Shown: in pieces, positions 1 to 8,944 of the stretch
How positions within the stretch are numbered: the stretch's first letter is position 1
Layout: each line of letters starts with the position of its first letter
Assembly: GCF_000317895.1 (NCBI RefSeq)
Contig: NC_019567.1
Coordinates: forward strand, 1,054,001 to 1,118,000
Origin: Bdellovibrio bacteriovorus str. Tiberius
Lineage (GTDB): Bacteria > Bdellovibrionota > Bdellovibrionia > Bdellovibrionales > Bdellovibrionaceae
Length of the DNA stretch: 64,000 bases
Direction of reading: 5' to 3'
Made by a program: the position numbers and the translations under genes
The notes under the pieces: model-generated
What the model saw: the letters and a program-made list of their open reading frames with translations, nothing else
Databases searched by the model: none
Told to the model about the DNA's origin: nothing

Positions 1-227
1 ATCAGCGCGAAGTGGTGGAGTTCCTTTTGGTGCCAAGCCCTCAGGCTTGCATCCACGTTCCGCCACCACCGCCGAATCAAATGGTGTACGTTAAAATGAA
101 ACGCGGATCCGAAGCGGCTGTTGGGCCGATCTGGGTCCACGGAACTTTGAATCTAGTGACTAAGAAGTCTATGTACGGGGACGCCTCGTTCGAACTCATC
201 GGTGAGGCGATCGAACCCTACAAATAA
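1..227 (+). CDS. DUF3299 family protein, C-terminal fragment
   Basis: The frame is open from the left edge (first whole codon at base 3), so the gene starts outside the window. The visible 75 residues carry the DUF3299 hallmark FLLVP followed by ACIHVPPPPPNQ, and end with a beta-rich tail. The biochemical role of DUF3299 is unknown. Members are usually secreted and lie beside DUF2796 and FtsX-type ABC transporter genes, as here: the next gene starts 17 bases downstream behind a strong AAGGAGG. By analogy with the zinc-regulated zrg operon of Vibrio it probably helps envelope metal handling. The ATG-like start at base 12 (a GTG) is internal to the domain and not a real start. Confidence 0.8.
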   Translation, partial: QREVVEFLLVPSPQACIHVPPPPPNQMVYVKMKRGSEAAVGPIWVHGTLNLVTKKSMYGDASFELIGEAIEPYK

Positions 228-244
228 CTTTCAAGGAGGTCTTT

Positions 245-742
245 ATGTTGAAAGTTCTTCTGTTTTCCCTGATGGCCATGGCGCATTCCGATCACGCGGC
301 CCACACACAGGCGGCACACGTTCACGGCGCGGGCAAAGTCAGTCTGGCCTTTGATGGCAAAAAAGGAAAATTGGAGTTCCATGCTCCGGCGGAATCCATC
401 TATGGATTCGAACACGCTGCCAAATCCAAAAAGGACAAGCAGAAAAAAGACGAGGCCCTGGCAAAGCTGGGTGAAAAGATGGCCGAGATGGTTGTTTTGG
501 ATCCGTCTTTGAAGTGTGAAATCAAGCTGGAGATGTACGAGGTCATTGAAAAGAAAAACCATTCCGACGTGGAAGGGGAGTTCAATATCTCCTGTGAAGC
601 GCCGGTGGCAGGCAGTACCATCACGTTCAATTTCCAGAAAGTCTTCTCGCGCCTGAAAAAGGTGCAGGTCGAAGTGCTGGCCGATCAGGTGCAAAAATCC
701 CTGGAGGTTGGCAAGAACGGAGAAACTCTTGAGCTCAAATGA
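245..742 (+). CDS. DUF2796 (ZrgA-like) periplasmic metal-binding protein
   Basis: Short secreted protein of 165 residues. A brief hydrophobic leader (residues 1-13) is followed at once by a histidine-rich stretch, HSDHAAHTQAAHVHGAG, typical of zinc-binding DUF2796 proteins such as Vibrio ZrgA. The rest is a mixed alpha/beta body with a lysine-rich linker and one Cys pair (CEIK, SCEAP). The start is fixed by AAGGAGG eight bases upstream of the ATG. It lies between a DUF3299 gene and genes for an ABC ATPase and permease, so it most likely presents metal to, or works with, that transporter. Metal specificity (zinc) is inferred from the family; no Zur-type operator can be judged because the operon promoter lies outside the window. 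Confidence 0.8.
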   Translation: MLKVLLFSLMAMAHSDHAAHTQAAHVHGAGKVSLAFDGKKGKLEFHAPAESIYGFEHAAKSKKDKQKKDEALAKLGEKMAEMVVLDPSLKCEIKLEMYEVIEKKNHSDVEGEFNISCEAPVAGSTITFNFQKVFSRLKKVQVEVLADQVQKSLEVGKNGETLELK

Positions 743-1418
743 TCTGATCACCATCAGGGATTTGTCTTACACCTATGAAGGTCAGAAAAATCCCACGCTG
801 CACGTTCCTGAATTTACGGTGAAAAAGGGCGAAGAGCTGTTTCTTTATGGTCCCAGTGGCACAGGTAAAACGACGTTGCTTGAAATTCTGGCGGGCGTGC
901 TTCGTCCGACCAGCGGGACTGTGCAGATTCTGGGGCGTGATTTTCTTAAGATGTCCGATTCCGAGCGTGATTCCTTCCGCGCCGAACACATGGGCTATGT
1001 ATTCCAAAGCTTCAATCTGATTCCTTATCTTTCAGTTCGTGAAAACATTGAGCTTCCATTGCATCTCAGCCCGGCCCGCAAAGCCCGCCTGGGCAGTGTG
1101 GACACCGAAATGGTGATCCGTGCTTTGTGTGGCAATCTGGGTATTTCCGAACTGCTTGAAAAAGCTGTCACCGAACTGAGCGTCGGACAGCAGCAGCGTG
1201 TGGCCGTGGCCCGTGCTCTTCTGGGAAAACCGGATCTGCTTTTGGCGGACGAGCCGACCTCGGCGCTGGATGCTGACCATCGTGAAAAGTTCCTGAAGCT
1301 TTTGTTTGAGCTGGCCGAACTTTACGGCACGACCGTGGTGTTTGTTTCCCATGACCGCAGCATTGAAAAACTCTTTACGCGTTCAATCTCCTTAGAATCC
1401 ATTAACAAGGTTGTGTGA
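729..1418 (+). CDS. ABC transporter ATP-binding protein, LolD/MacB-like
   Basis: Cytoplasmic ATPase of an FtsX-type ABC system. Walker A is GPSGTGKTT, the signature is LSVGQQQRVAVARALL, Walker B is LLLADEPTSALD and the switch is VFVSHD. The frame is open back to a TTG at 708, but the TTG at 729 has GGAG six bases upstream and fits the family's N-terminus better (LITIRDLSYTYEG follows), so I chose 729. It overlaps the 3' end of the DUF2796 gene by 14 bases and its own TGA overlaps the permease start, so the set is translationally coupled. It is expected to power the permease encoded next. By context it belongs to metal uptake rather than lipoprotein export, although the ATPase alone cannot tell these apart. 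Confidence 0.88.
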   Translation: MSSNDLITIRDLSYTYEGQKNPTLHVPEFTVKKGEELFLYGPSGTGKTTLLEILAGVLRPTSGTVQILGRDFLKMSDSERDSFRAEHMGYVFQSFNLIPYLSVRENIELPLHLSPARKARLGSVDTEMVIRALCGNLGISELLEKAVTELSVGQQQRVAVARALLGKPDLLLADEPTSALDADHREKFLKLLFELAELYGTTVVFVSHDRSIEKLFTRSISLESINKVV

Positions 1419-2680
1419 TGGTCTTTTTGAAGTTGGCAATCAAATCCCTGAAGAATCGGGCGTTCGCGACAACGCTGACGGTGATCTCCATTGCATTGAG
1501 TGTGGCTTTGCTTCTGACTGTCGAGCGTGCCAAACGTGCCGCCGAAGAAGGCTTCACGCAAACCATCAGCAAGACGGATCTTATCGTGGGCGCGCGCAGC
1601 GGTCCGCTGCAACTGATTCTGTATACAGTTTTCAACATGGGAAATGCGACTCACAACATTTCCTATGAAACGTATGAAAAAGTAAAAGCCCACCCGGCGA
1701 TTGAATGGACCATCCCGTATTCTTTGGGTGATGGGCACCGCGGTTTCCGCGTGGTGGGAACGACGGCGGATTTCTTTAAGCACTATCACTATCGTGGTGA
1801 TCAGCAGGTGAAATTTGCCCAAGGCAAAGAATTTGCTGACATCTGGGATGTGGTTGTCGGTGCTGATGTGGCCCGCAAACTGAAATACAATTTGGGCGAC
1901 CGCATTGTTGTTGCCCATGGTGTGACCAAGGGCGAAGGCATTTTGCAACATGATGACCGCCCGTTTGTGATTTCCGGTATCCTTGAACCAACAGGAACTC
2001 CGTTGGACCGTGCGGTTTACATGTCCTTGCAGGGGATGGAAGCTTTGCACGTGGACTGGCAGGACGGCGCCGCTCCGGCGATGGACAAGGTGATTCCGCG
2101 TGAACAACTGACGAATGAACTGAAAGTTCACACCATCACGGCCTTCTTCGTGGGCGCGAAATCCCGTATTGAAACCCTGAAGCTTCAGCGCGAGATCAAC
2201 ACCTATGAAGGTGAACCGCTGCTGGCAATTATTCCGGGTGCGACGTTGAGCGAACTTTGGAACGGCCTTTCTTATGTTGAAGGCGTGCTTCGCATGATTT
2301 CCTGGATGGTTGTGGCCGTGGGCTTTATGGCCATGCTGATTGCACTGACCACGACGCTGAATGAACGCCGTCGTGAAATGGCGATCCTGCGCGCGGTGGG
2401 GGCGAAGTCCAATCAGATTCTGGGGCTCTTGGTATTTGAGTCCGCACTTTTGACTGCGGTGGGTGTGGCGTTGGGTCTGGTGACCTCTTGGGGTTTGATC
2501 GCGGTTCTGAAACCGTGGATTGAAACCGAGTTCGGTCTGTATTTGGCCGGCGCATGGATCACACGTTATGAACTGATGTACCTGATTGTCACTTTGGTGG
2601 GTGGTACCGTGATTGGTTTGATTCCGGCTTTACGTGCGCAGAAGCTGGCCTTGAAAGACGGACTGAGCGTTCGTATCTAA
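1418..2680 (+). CDS. FtsX/MacB-like ABC transporter permease
   Basis: Inner-membrane permease of about 420 residues with the FtsX layout: one N-terminal membrane segment, a large periplasmic domain (roughly residues 45-285) and three C-terminal segments starting at GVLRMISWMVVAVGF. The cytoplasmic coupling region NERRREMAILRAVGA, which meets the ATPase, is clear. The ATG at 1418 overlaps the ATPase stop and has AAGG upstream; an in-frame GTG at 1415 is less likely. Together with the ATPase and DUF2796 genes it resembles the Zrg metal-uptake set. FtsX-type transporters usually act mechanically across the periplasm rather than moving substrate through the membrane, so the uptake role is inferred from context only. 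A strong terminator follows. Confidence 0.87.
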   Translation: MVFLKLAIKSLKNRAFATTLTVISIALSVALLLTVERAKRAAEEGFTQTISKTDLIVGARSGPLQLILYTVFNMGNATHNISYETYEKVKAHPAIEWTIPYSLGDGHRGFRVVGTTADFFKHYHYRGDQQVKFAQGKEFADIWDVVVGADVARKLKYNLGDRIVVAHGVTKGEGILQHDDRPFVISGILEPTGTPLDRAVYMSLQGMEALHVDWQDGAAPAMDKVIPREQLTNELKVHTITAFFVGAKSRIETLKLQREINTYEGEPLLAIIPGATLSELWNGLSYVEGVLRMISWMVVAVGFMAMLIALTTTLNERRREMAILRAVGAKSNQILGLLVFESALLTAVGVALGLVTSWGLIAVLKPWIETEFGLYLAGAWITRYELMYLIVTLVGGTVIGLIPALRAQKLALKDGLSVRI

Positions 2681-2681
2681 T

Positions 2682-2713
2682 AAAAAAACCGCAGGTGTTG
2701 CGACCTGCGGTTT
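2682..2713. terminator. bidirectional intrinsic terminator
   Basis: An 11-bp perfect stem AAACCGCAGGT / ACCTGCGGTTT with a 6-base loop lies between two convergent genes. On the minus strand the stem is followed by a run of T (the A tract at 2682-2688), and on the plus strand by TTTC. It ends the ABC operon and probably also the lipoprotein gene arriving from the right. Confidence 0.85.
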
Positions 2714-2738
2714 CATGTCTCTTAGGTTTCGGAATTAT

Positions 2739-4637
2739 CTACTGAACAATTTGTGCGAGCTGGGCACCTCCCATAGCCGGAAGGCCAGTCGTATCAACGT
2801 TTTCCAGGATCACACCTGGTTTAGCTTTAAAGAAAATGTCCACCATCAGACGGAACTCGACATCCTGACCGTCTTTGTCTTTGCCTGTTGCCAGACGGGT
2901 CAGCAGTTCTTCTTCCGCCACTTCGCTTTCACCCTGTTTGAACATCAGGAACGGAGAGCGCAATTCCGTGCTGTTGCCGTACTTGTCTTTTTCGTTGGCG
3001 TAAACCACGTGGCAGGCATTGATGGCCGCCACTTTGGCGTCAGCCAGGCTGATCACTTCGCCGCCGTCAGCCACCGCGTTGCGGTTTTTATCAACCCATA
3101 CCTTGATTTTCTGGCTGTACAGTTCACCATCCCAAGGACCCAGGTAATGTTTCTTTGGGTCTTCGGACTGACAGTCTTTCGCTGCCAGAGCCGCCAAAGT
3201 TTCAAAACCGTTGGCAAAAGTTTTCTCTTCACCGTTCACAGACACCTTCATCTGGGAACCAAAAAGATTCTGAGAACTGGTGATGCTGCCATCCGCATTC
3301 GGAACCACCAGGAAGCCGTCATCAATTTCACGGGTGAACTTCTGGGCATTAATGCTGTTTTCAGAAGCGCGCACCACCAGGTTTCCTCCCAGCCATGCCG
3401 TCATGTGGGTCACCGGGGCCTGGATATTGGCAAGATTGAAGAAGCTTCCGCCTTCAAGGCTTGAAGTGCGAACGTTCTTAACACCCAGATCCAGAACCAG
3501 TGGCGTGTACTTGGTGCTCATCGCAGTGCCTTCAACACCAGAGTGAACCAGCCATTGAATCAACTGAGGAACCGCTTCGTAAGCAGACACCGCGCCGGCT
3601 TTGCTGGTTCTTTGCGTGGACAGTACTTCGGTGATGAAGTCACGCTCAGTCCAAAGAGTTCTCAAGTTGAAGATCTCTTTAAAGGACAGTTGAACCTCGT
3701 CACCGCGGGTCAGGCTTTTGCTTAGTTTGACGAATTCCGGTGTCAGAATGCTGACAGTCTTGCCGGACTTATCTGTCACATTTTCACGCAGATCAGCCAC
3801 ATACAAGGACACGATGTTCGGAGCCCCATCACCCAGTTTTTTGAACAGGCGGGGGCTGCCGGAATCCACGATGTTTTCATAGGACTCACCATAGTAAAGA
3901 TTTCTCAAGGAATGATTCTGCAACGACAGAACATCCGCCGGAGCGGCCGCTTCCGAAGCGAACACCGTCATCACACCACTGTCATCAACACTGGCAATGG
4001 CGCGCACAGTGCTGAAGAAACATTTTTCACCCGCGATAAATTCCTGACGGGCCTGCTGGTGATCTGCAATATAGTGAAAATGGTTGGTGACCGTGGCTGT
4101 TTTGGTGCAGTTCGTGGACCATTTGCAGGCATCAGTGTCTTTCTTTGCGGCACCCACATAGAACGGTGTCACACCGTTGGAATCTTTGCGCAGAATGGTT
4201 CTTTGATGGGACCACAAGGCGATGGAGTCTTCAGCGCTGCCGGCAGACACGGAAAAACGCACGGGGATCAGCGATGTGTCAGCTTTTGCCGCTGCCAGGG
4301 CAGCCAGACGTTCTTCTTCATAACGGTCACTGCCATCGGCGCGAACGCGGTCGCAGTTTGAAACGGCTTTGCCATTCAGACCGTTGTCCGAAGCGATATT
4401 CGGAGTCATGGAATCGTCACCCTGATGGATGTCGCTCATGTGTTTGAACGGATTGAATGGATCCACCTTGGGTTCTTCCACTTCGGGAATCACCGGCGTC
4501 TGGCCGAACACGTTATCTGTCAATGAGCTTTGTTCAAGGACTGAGGGGGCAAAACGTACAGGTTGGCTGCAACCTACGACAGCCTCAACAAGCGCTCCAC
4601 ACAGAACAATTTTTGAAAGTTTAGTTACTTTATTCAC
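2739..4637 (-). CDS. large lipoprotein of unknown function
   Basis: 632-residue secreted protein. The N-terminus MNKVTKLSKIV is followed by a hydrophobic stretch and a lipobox-like AVVGC at about residue 23, so it is probably lipid-anchored. I do not recognise the family. The body is beta-rich with several Cys; near the C-terminal third DKNRNAVADGGE fits the 12-residue EF-hand/dockerin calcium loop (acidic or Asn side chains at positions 1, 3, 5 and 9, Glu at 12). The start is GTG with GGGGGGA six bases upstream. The small secreted gene just upstream on the same strand (37-base gap) suggests an operon. The C-terminus lies 26 bases from the shared terminator. Confidence 0.75.
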   Translation of the reverse strand: MNKVTKLSKIVLCGALVEAVVGCSQPVRFAPSVLEQSSLTDNVFGQTPVIPEVEEPKVDPFNPFKHMSDIHQGDDSMTPNIASDNGLNGKAVSNCDRVRADGSDRYEEERLAALAAAKADTSLIPVRFSVSAGSAEDSIALWSHQRTILRKDSNGVTPFYVGAAKKDTDACKWSTNCTKTATVTNHFHYIADHQQARQEFIAGEKCFFSTVRAIASVDDSGVMTVFASEAAAPADVLSLQNHSLRNLYYGESYENIVDSGSPRLFKKLGDGAPNIVSLYVADLRENVTDKSGKTVSILTPEFVKLSKSLTRGDEVQLSFKEIFNLRTLWTERDFITEVLSTQRTSKAGAVSAYEAVPQLIQWLVHSGVEGTAMSTKYTPLVLDLGVKNVRTSSLEGGSFFNLANIQAPVTHMTAWLGGNLVVRASENSINAQKFTREIDDGFLVVPNADGSITSSQNLFGSQMKVSVNGEEKTFANGFETLAALAAKDCQSEDPKKHYLGPWDGELYSQKIKVWVDKNRNAVADGGEVISLADAKVAAINACHVVYANEKDKYGNSTELRSPFLMFKQGESEVAEEELLTRLATGKDKDGQDVEFRLMVDIFFKAKPGVILENVDTTGLPAMGGAQLAQIVQ

Positions 4638-4674
4638 GAAAATCCCCCCGGATTTAAAACTGAATACTGTGGAA

Positions 4675-4959
4675 CTAGTGATTCTGGTCGCGAAGTGATT
4701 TCACTTCGACCTCATCTTCCAGCAGAAACGGATTGTACTTCACCGGATTGCGCGTGCTTTGCACGACGGTGATCACTTCACCCTTAAAGGTGTTTTCTGA
4801 ACTGATACCGCGTGTGATGGTGTTATTCAGATTCTTGGCGGCGGTATTGTTTTCTTCAATCATCTGATTAAAGTCGCCGGTACCGAGACCATCTTTTGCA
4901 AAACTCTTTACTGGTGCGATCAGTGTGAACAGCAAGATTCCACCCATTACCTTCTTCAT
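4675..4959 (-). CDS. small secreted protein, unknown
   Basis: 94 residues: signal peptide (MKKVMGGILLFTLIAPVKSFA, cut near residue 21) and a short polar mature part rich in Asn and Glu with no cysteine. Not recognised. GGGGGATGCT precedes the ATG, an unusually G-rich ribosome binding site also seen on the two neighbouring lipoprotein genes. It lies 37 bases upstream of the large lipoprotein gene on the same strand and is probably co-transcribed and functionally linked with it. Confidence 0.7.
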   Translation of the reverse strand: MKKVMGGILLFTLIAPVKSFAKDGLGTGDFNQMIEENNTAAKNLNNTITRGISSENTFKGEVITVVQSTRNPVKYNPFLLEDEVEVKSLRDQNH

Positions 4960-5272
4960 AGCATCCCCCCGTGGGAATGTTCCTAAAGCAACGGACAGGC
5001 CAGCACTTAAGTGTTTGAAATCGCATAAGCCTGGCTGTTCACGTTTTGGTGGCGTTACCGTTCCTTAATTTCTGTGAATGCTTGATTTGTCTGGGATAAA
5101 TCTGAAAAGCGCCCAGTGTTTAAACATGGGAATTGTGTGTACAGTCCGCTAACAGGGGGTGGGGAACGTCAATCAGCTTTTAGACAGTGACCAGGATGTC
5201 AACGGCGATAAGCAATAGGTTGCTTTAAAGGCGGCAAGGGAAATGCAAGGGTAGTGGATTCCGGGGGGAATC
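4960..5272. other. intergenic region between divergent genes
   Basis: 313 bases separate the small secreted gene (minus) from the small lipoprotein (plus). It must contain promoters for both directions, but no element is clear enough to name. I see no hairpin with a T tract and no further reading frame with a ribosome binding site. Confidence 0.5.
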
Positions 5273-5488
5273 ATGCGTATCAATCTTAAGCTAGTGCTGC
5301 TCTGTCTGTTGCTTATTAATGTTGTGTCCTGCGCCAGCGTGGGTGTCAAAGATCCCACCAAGCAGGTGCATGTGACCGAAGCCTTTATATATCCGGAATA
5401 TAGACAGACGGTGGCTGTGGCTGAAGAGTTCAGCCGCAAACAGGTGGCGGCGGCAAGCACGTCACGTGCTCCCGCCAGTGTGCCTTAG
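5273..5488 (+). CDS. small lipoprotein, unknown
   Basis: 71 residues. A strongly hydrophobic leader (LKLVLLCLLLINVVSC) ends in a lipobox with Cys at residue 20, giving a mature lipid-anchored peptide of about 50 residues. Not recognised. CCGGGGGGAAT lies directly before the ATG. Its stop codon overlaps that of the convergent cyclase gene by four bases (TTAG shared on both strands). Confidence 0.65.
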   Translation: MRINLKLVLLCLLLINVVSCASVGVKDPTKQVHVTEAFIYPEYRQTVAVAEEFSRKQVAAASTSRAPASVP

Positions 5489-7314
5489 GCTGCGTCTTTG
5501 ATTTTGACCTTGTCAGCGGCTTCCGCTTCATAGTCAGAATAAGCAGTGCGAACTTCGACCATCGAGCCATCTTCCGCTCGATAACCACGCACCTTGAACA
5601 TTTTCAAAGCCTCCGAGCGTCCTTTGACCTCGGCGGCACCGGCAAGTTCGGTCTTGAAGTCTTCACCGATTTTTTCGATGACGGTGTCTGAAATAAGCAG
5701 ATCCGCACCGAAAGCCTTGGTGGAGGCTTCAATTCGCGAAGCCGTGTTCACCGTGTTTCCGATCACCGTGTACTCCATACGCTCGTCTGAACCGATGGTT
5801 CCCGAAATTGCTTTTCCGGCGTGCAGGCCCATGCCGATATTGATCGGCGGCTGTTCGCGGGCGATACGGCGTTCGTTCAGACCTTCCAAAGCGCGGCGCA
5901 TTTCCAGACACGCACGCACGGCCTGATGGGCGTCTTTGTCCGAGCTCTTCGGAGCACCCCAGACCGCCATGATCGCATCCCCGATGAATTTATCCACCAC
6001 TCCGCCATGGGAGTTGATAATTTTAACCATCACACCAAAGTATTCATTCAGCATTTCAACGACCTCTTCCGGAGATCTTTTTTCCGAAAACGCCGTGAAG
6101 CCGCGGATGTCCGAGAAAAAGACGACAACGTCCTTGGTCTGTCCGCCGACGCCGATGTCCTTGTTGATCAAGTCCTCCGCGACTGAAGAACCGTGGAACT
6201 TCGAGAACAGGCTTTTCACCTTGTCGCGTTCCTTCAAACCCTCGGTCATGTGATCAAAGGCTTCAGCCAGGTCACCCACTTCATCATGGGATTTCACCTG
6301 AGCACGGGCCTTCACATTGAAGTTACCCTTTGAAACGAGATTGATCATCTCTGCCAGCTTTTCAATCGGGGAGGTCAGGGTCATAGAGAACAGGAAGATA
6401 AAGAAGATCGCCATCGAGATCGCGGAACCCGCAACGAAGATCGCCCGGCGTTTCACCTCGCGGGAAACTTCCAGGATGGTTTCTTCTGAAGTCTGTGAAA
6501 TCACCGTGGCACCGTAAGACGTTTTTACGGAAGCCCCGAAGTAATCCTTGTCGTTGTCAGGATTCATGAACTTGGTCTGGAACTGCGGTGACTTTTGCGT
6601 CAGCGCTTTTTGCACGATTGGGTATTTTTCCATATTCAGGCGCGCCATGGCTTTTTGTTCGTCTTTGTGGGCCAGAAGCTCACCATGACGGTCAATCAGA
6701 TACTGGGTGCGCTCGGACGGGTCGGTGAAAGGCTTTTCAAATGGCGCCAGGGTCACATCGGCCAGGGCCACGTGGGTGATTTTACCCTGTTCATCGCGGA
6801 TCAGCGGAATGCCAATCGTGATCATCGCCGGAGCCTTGGGATAAGTCGCATTTTTGATTTCAATGCTTCCCTGAGCCACCGAGCGGATCGGGAACTTTTG
6901 CCATGAACGCACATGAATCATGTAAGTGGAATTAAGACCGTAAGGCTTAAGCACGTCTTCTTTCACCCGACGGGCCACAGTTTCAACGCTGGTGCCGTCA
7001 AGCTTCAGGACTTCCAAAGAGATAAAGTTTTTATCTTTGATAAAGTTGAAATCAAAGCTGTCGCCTGTGTCAGCCTGTTCGTTGGTTCGTTTGGTCAAAA
7101 GCGAAGCGGTGACGCGGGTCTTGTCGACCAGATTGGCGATAATGTTTTCGATTTCTTTGGCCTTGGCAGCAGCCGATTCCAGATTCGCGATATCGACCTG
7201 CTCGGCGGCTTTCTTTTCAAAGTAAGACGAGGAAATCCAGGTGATGGTCCCGGTGGCAGCGACCAGGATCAGGATCGTGACTGTAATGAGTTTTGTCGAA
7301 ATCGGTATTCTCAT
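5485..7314 (-). CDS. membrane adenylate cyclase with sensor and HAMP domains
   Basis: About 609 residues. One membrane segment near residues 7-28, a periplasmic Cache-like sensor to about residue 290, a second segment (AIFVAGSAISMAIFFIFLF), a HAMP domain, and a class III nucleotidyl cyclase domain from about residue 395. Metal-binding Asp402 (FFSDIRGF) and Asp446 (FIGDAIMAVWG) are present. Lys442 and Thr516 match the adenine-selecting pair, so the product should be cAMP; Asn523 and Arg527 complete the transition-state motif (NTVNTASRIEA). The ATG at 7314 has GGAGAG upstream; the longer frame to 7347 would overlap the preceding gene. It is the last gene of an operon after a FecR-like protein and a barrel protein, which suggests that an envelope signal is passed to it. 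Confidence 0.9.
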   Translation of the reverse strand: MRIPISTKLITVTILILVAATGTITWISSSYFEKKAAEQVDIANLESAAAKAKEIENIIANLVDKTRVTASLLTKRTNEQADTGDSFDFNFIKDKNFISLEVLKLDGTSVETVARRVKEDVLKPYGLNSTYMIHVRSWQKFPIRSVAQGSIEIKNATYPKAPAMITIGIPLIRDEQGKITHVALADVTLAPFEKPFTDPSERTQYLIDRHGELLAHKDEQKAMARLNMEKYPIVQKALTQKSPQFQTKFMNPDNDKDYFGASVKTSYGATVISQTSEETILEVSREVKRRAIFVAGSAISMAIFFIFLFSMTLTSPIEKLAEMINLVSKGNFNVKARAQVKSHDEVGDLAEAFDHMTEGLKERDKVKSLFSKFHGSSVAEDLINKDIGVGGQTKDVVVFFSDIRGFTAFSEKRSPEEVVEMLNEYFGVMVKIINSHGGVVDKFIGDAIMAVWGAPKSSDKDAHQAVRACLEMRRALEGLNERRIAREQPPINIGMGLHAGKAISGTIGSDERMEYTVIGNTVNTASRIEASTKAFGADLLISDTVIEKIGEDFKTELAGAAEVKGRSEALKMFKVRGYRAEDGSMVEVRTAYSDYEAEAADKVKIKDAA

Positions 7315-7327
7315 AGTTCTCTCCTGA

Positions 7328-8944
7328 TCAGAAGCTCCACTCGGCAAAGACGTTTAGATAGTTACCAATAATGGTCGACTCGTTGACGTCTCCGTCAGAG
7401 GCAAAGCTGTCCGTTCCGGTTTTCGCCTTGTAGGACATCTTGTCTTCACGCATGGCATAGCCAATCAAACCTGTAAAACGAGGAGTGAAGCGATAACTTC
7501 CCAGGAAGCCGAATTGAGTCGACATCTTGGGTTCCATCGGTTCACCGTTGGGTGTGCTGATTTTCATCAGGGACATATAAAGATGCGCATTCACCTGAAT
7601 GCCCAGCTTTGGAGTCAGTGAATACCAGTATTCCGCACCAAAATGCGGACCGGCAGAACTGATTTTCATGTCTTCTGAAGAGCCAGAGAAGGGATCACCC
7701 ACAGTTTCAGGAAGTTCTTTATAGTAAGGACCGGCCTGGAACCGAACTTCGCCGCGGTCACCGACGGCACGACGATAGACGGCGTTGGCTTCAGCTGAAG
7801 CAAATGTCTGGGTTTTTCCGTTGAAGGTGAAACCGCTCATGTCGATGATTCCCAGGAAGCCCCATGGGGTGTGCGGTGCAAACCAGCCCACGCCCAAACG
7901 GCCCGTACCACCCAGGGCTTTGTAAGCCACTGAAGAGTTCTTTTCCGGGTTCACACCCTGATAGGACATTTCCGTGATCAGATAACTTGCCACCGCATAC
8001 CAGCCAGTGACGCGTTCGATGGATTTACGAACCAAAGCAGTGTATTCCGCCGCCGGAGAACGATCCCCGCTGCGCACCGAGAAGGATTGTTTCGCCAGCG
8101 GAGCTGACGGGCGCAGGTCCGATTTGGCACGAACCACAACCTGATATTTTCCACCCGGCAGATTGTCATCAAATGGCAGGGTGTCCTGCTGATAGTTTTC
8201 ATAGACTTTCAGCTTTTCCCATTTTTTATCAGCGGTGTTGTATTTCAAAAGATAAACGTCATAGCTGGAAACATGATCCGGACGGGACCATTTCAGTTCA
8301 CGCACGAAATCGCTTTCCGGCTTTTCAATGCGCGGATTTTCAATGGGTTTCCCCAGCAGGGTGAACTGACCCACGGCGGTGGCATCACTGGTGATGCCTT
8401 CGTTGTTGCTGGATGAAACTTTCCACGTATAGTGCGAAGCCACCGGCACTTTCACTTTAAAGGACGGATCCTTCAAAGTTTCGGTGATCTGGGTTTTGCC
8501 GTCATCAGATGTCAGCACAAAGTGATATTGATCCGCACCACCCACCGGGGCCCATTTGAACTCCAGTGACGTGCTGTCGGTTTCTTTCGTGGCCATTTTA
8601 ACACGGGCCCCTGGGAACTTCAGCACGGCCGTTTCAAGGCCCACGTTGAATTCGCTTGGTTCACTCCAGTCACCCGGAACACCACGATAGTCACGTGAGC
8701 GCAGTTTCATCATGTACTTGCCCGGCGTCAGTCGACCATTCCAGGCAGCTTCGGAAACTTTGAAAGTGAAGGTCTTGGCGTCTTCTTCTTTGCTGGATTT
8801 AACCTGTTTCAGTTCGATTTCGTAGGACTTGGCGTTCTCAATGGCCTCCCACTCGAAGTTCACCAGACGGCGATACGGCGCCGCCAGAACCATCGAGGTC
8901 CAGAAAGAGATCATTAATAAAATGAACGCACTGCCTAACTTCAT
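7328..8944 (-). CDS. outer-membrane protein: fibronectin-like repeats plus C-terminal beta-barrel
   Basis: About 538 residues with a signal peptide (cut near AAPYRRL). The first half has two or three fibronectin type III-like units (FEWEAIENAKSYEIELKQ; FKWAPVGGADQYHF; LKWSRPDHVSSYDVYL). The second half, from about residue 300, consists of alternating amphipathic strands and ends in NYLNVFAEWSF, with the terminal Phe typical of outer-membrane barrels. Its ATG overlaps the TGA of the FecR-like gene by one base (TGATG), so the two are translationally coupled, and the cyclase follows after 13 bases. Probably the outer-membrane partner of the FecR-like protein. The ligand is unknown. Confidence 0.8.
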   Translation of the reverse strand: MKLGSAFILLMISFWTSMVLAAPYRRLVNFEWEAIENAKSYEIELKQVKSSKEEDAKTFTFKVSEAAWNGRLTPGKYMMKLRSRDYRGVPGDWSEPSEFNVGLETAVLKFPGARVKMATKETDSTSLEFKWAPVGGADQYHFVLTSDDGKTQITETLKDPSFKVKVPVASHYTWKVSSSNNEGITSDATAVGQFTLLGKPIENPRIEKPESDFVRELKWSRPDHVSSYDVYLLKYNTADKKWEKLKVYENYQQDTLPFDDNLPGGKYQVVVRAKSDLRPSAPLAKQSFSVRSGDRSPAAEYTALVRKSIERVTGWYAVASYLITEMSYQGVNPEKNSSVAYKALGGTGRLGVGWFAPHTPWGFLGIIDMSGFTFNGKTQTFASAEANAVYRRAVGDRGEVRFQAGPYYKELPETVGDPFSGSSEDMKISSAGPHFGAEYWYSLTPKLGIQVNAHLYMSLMKISTPNGEPMEPKMSTQFGFLGSYRFTPRFTGLIGYAMREDKMSYKAKTGTDSFASDGDVNESTIIGNYLNVFAEWSF

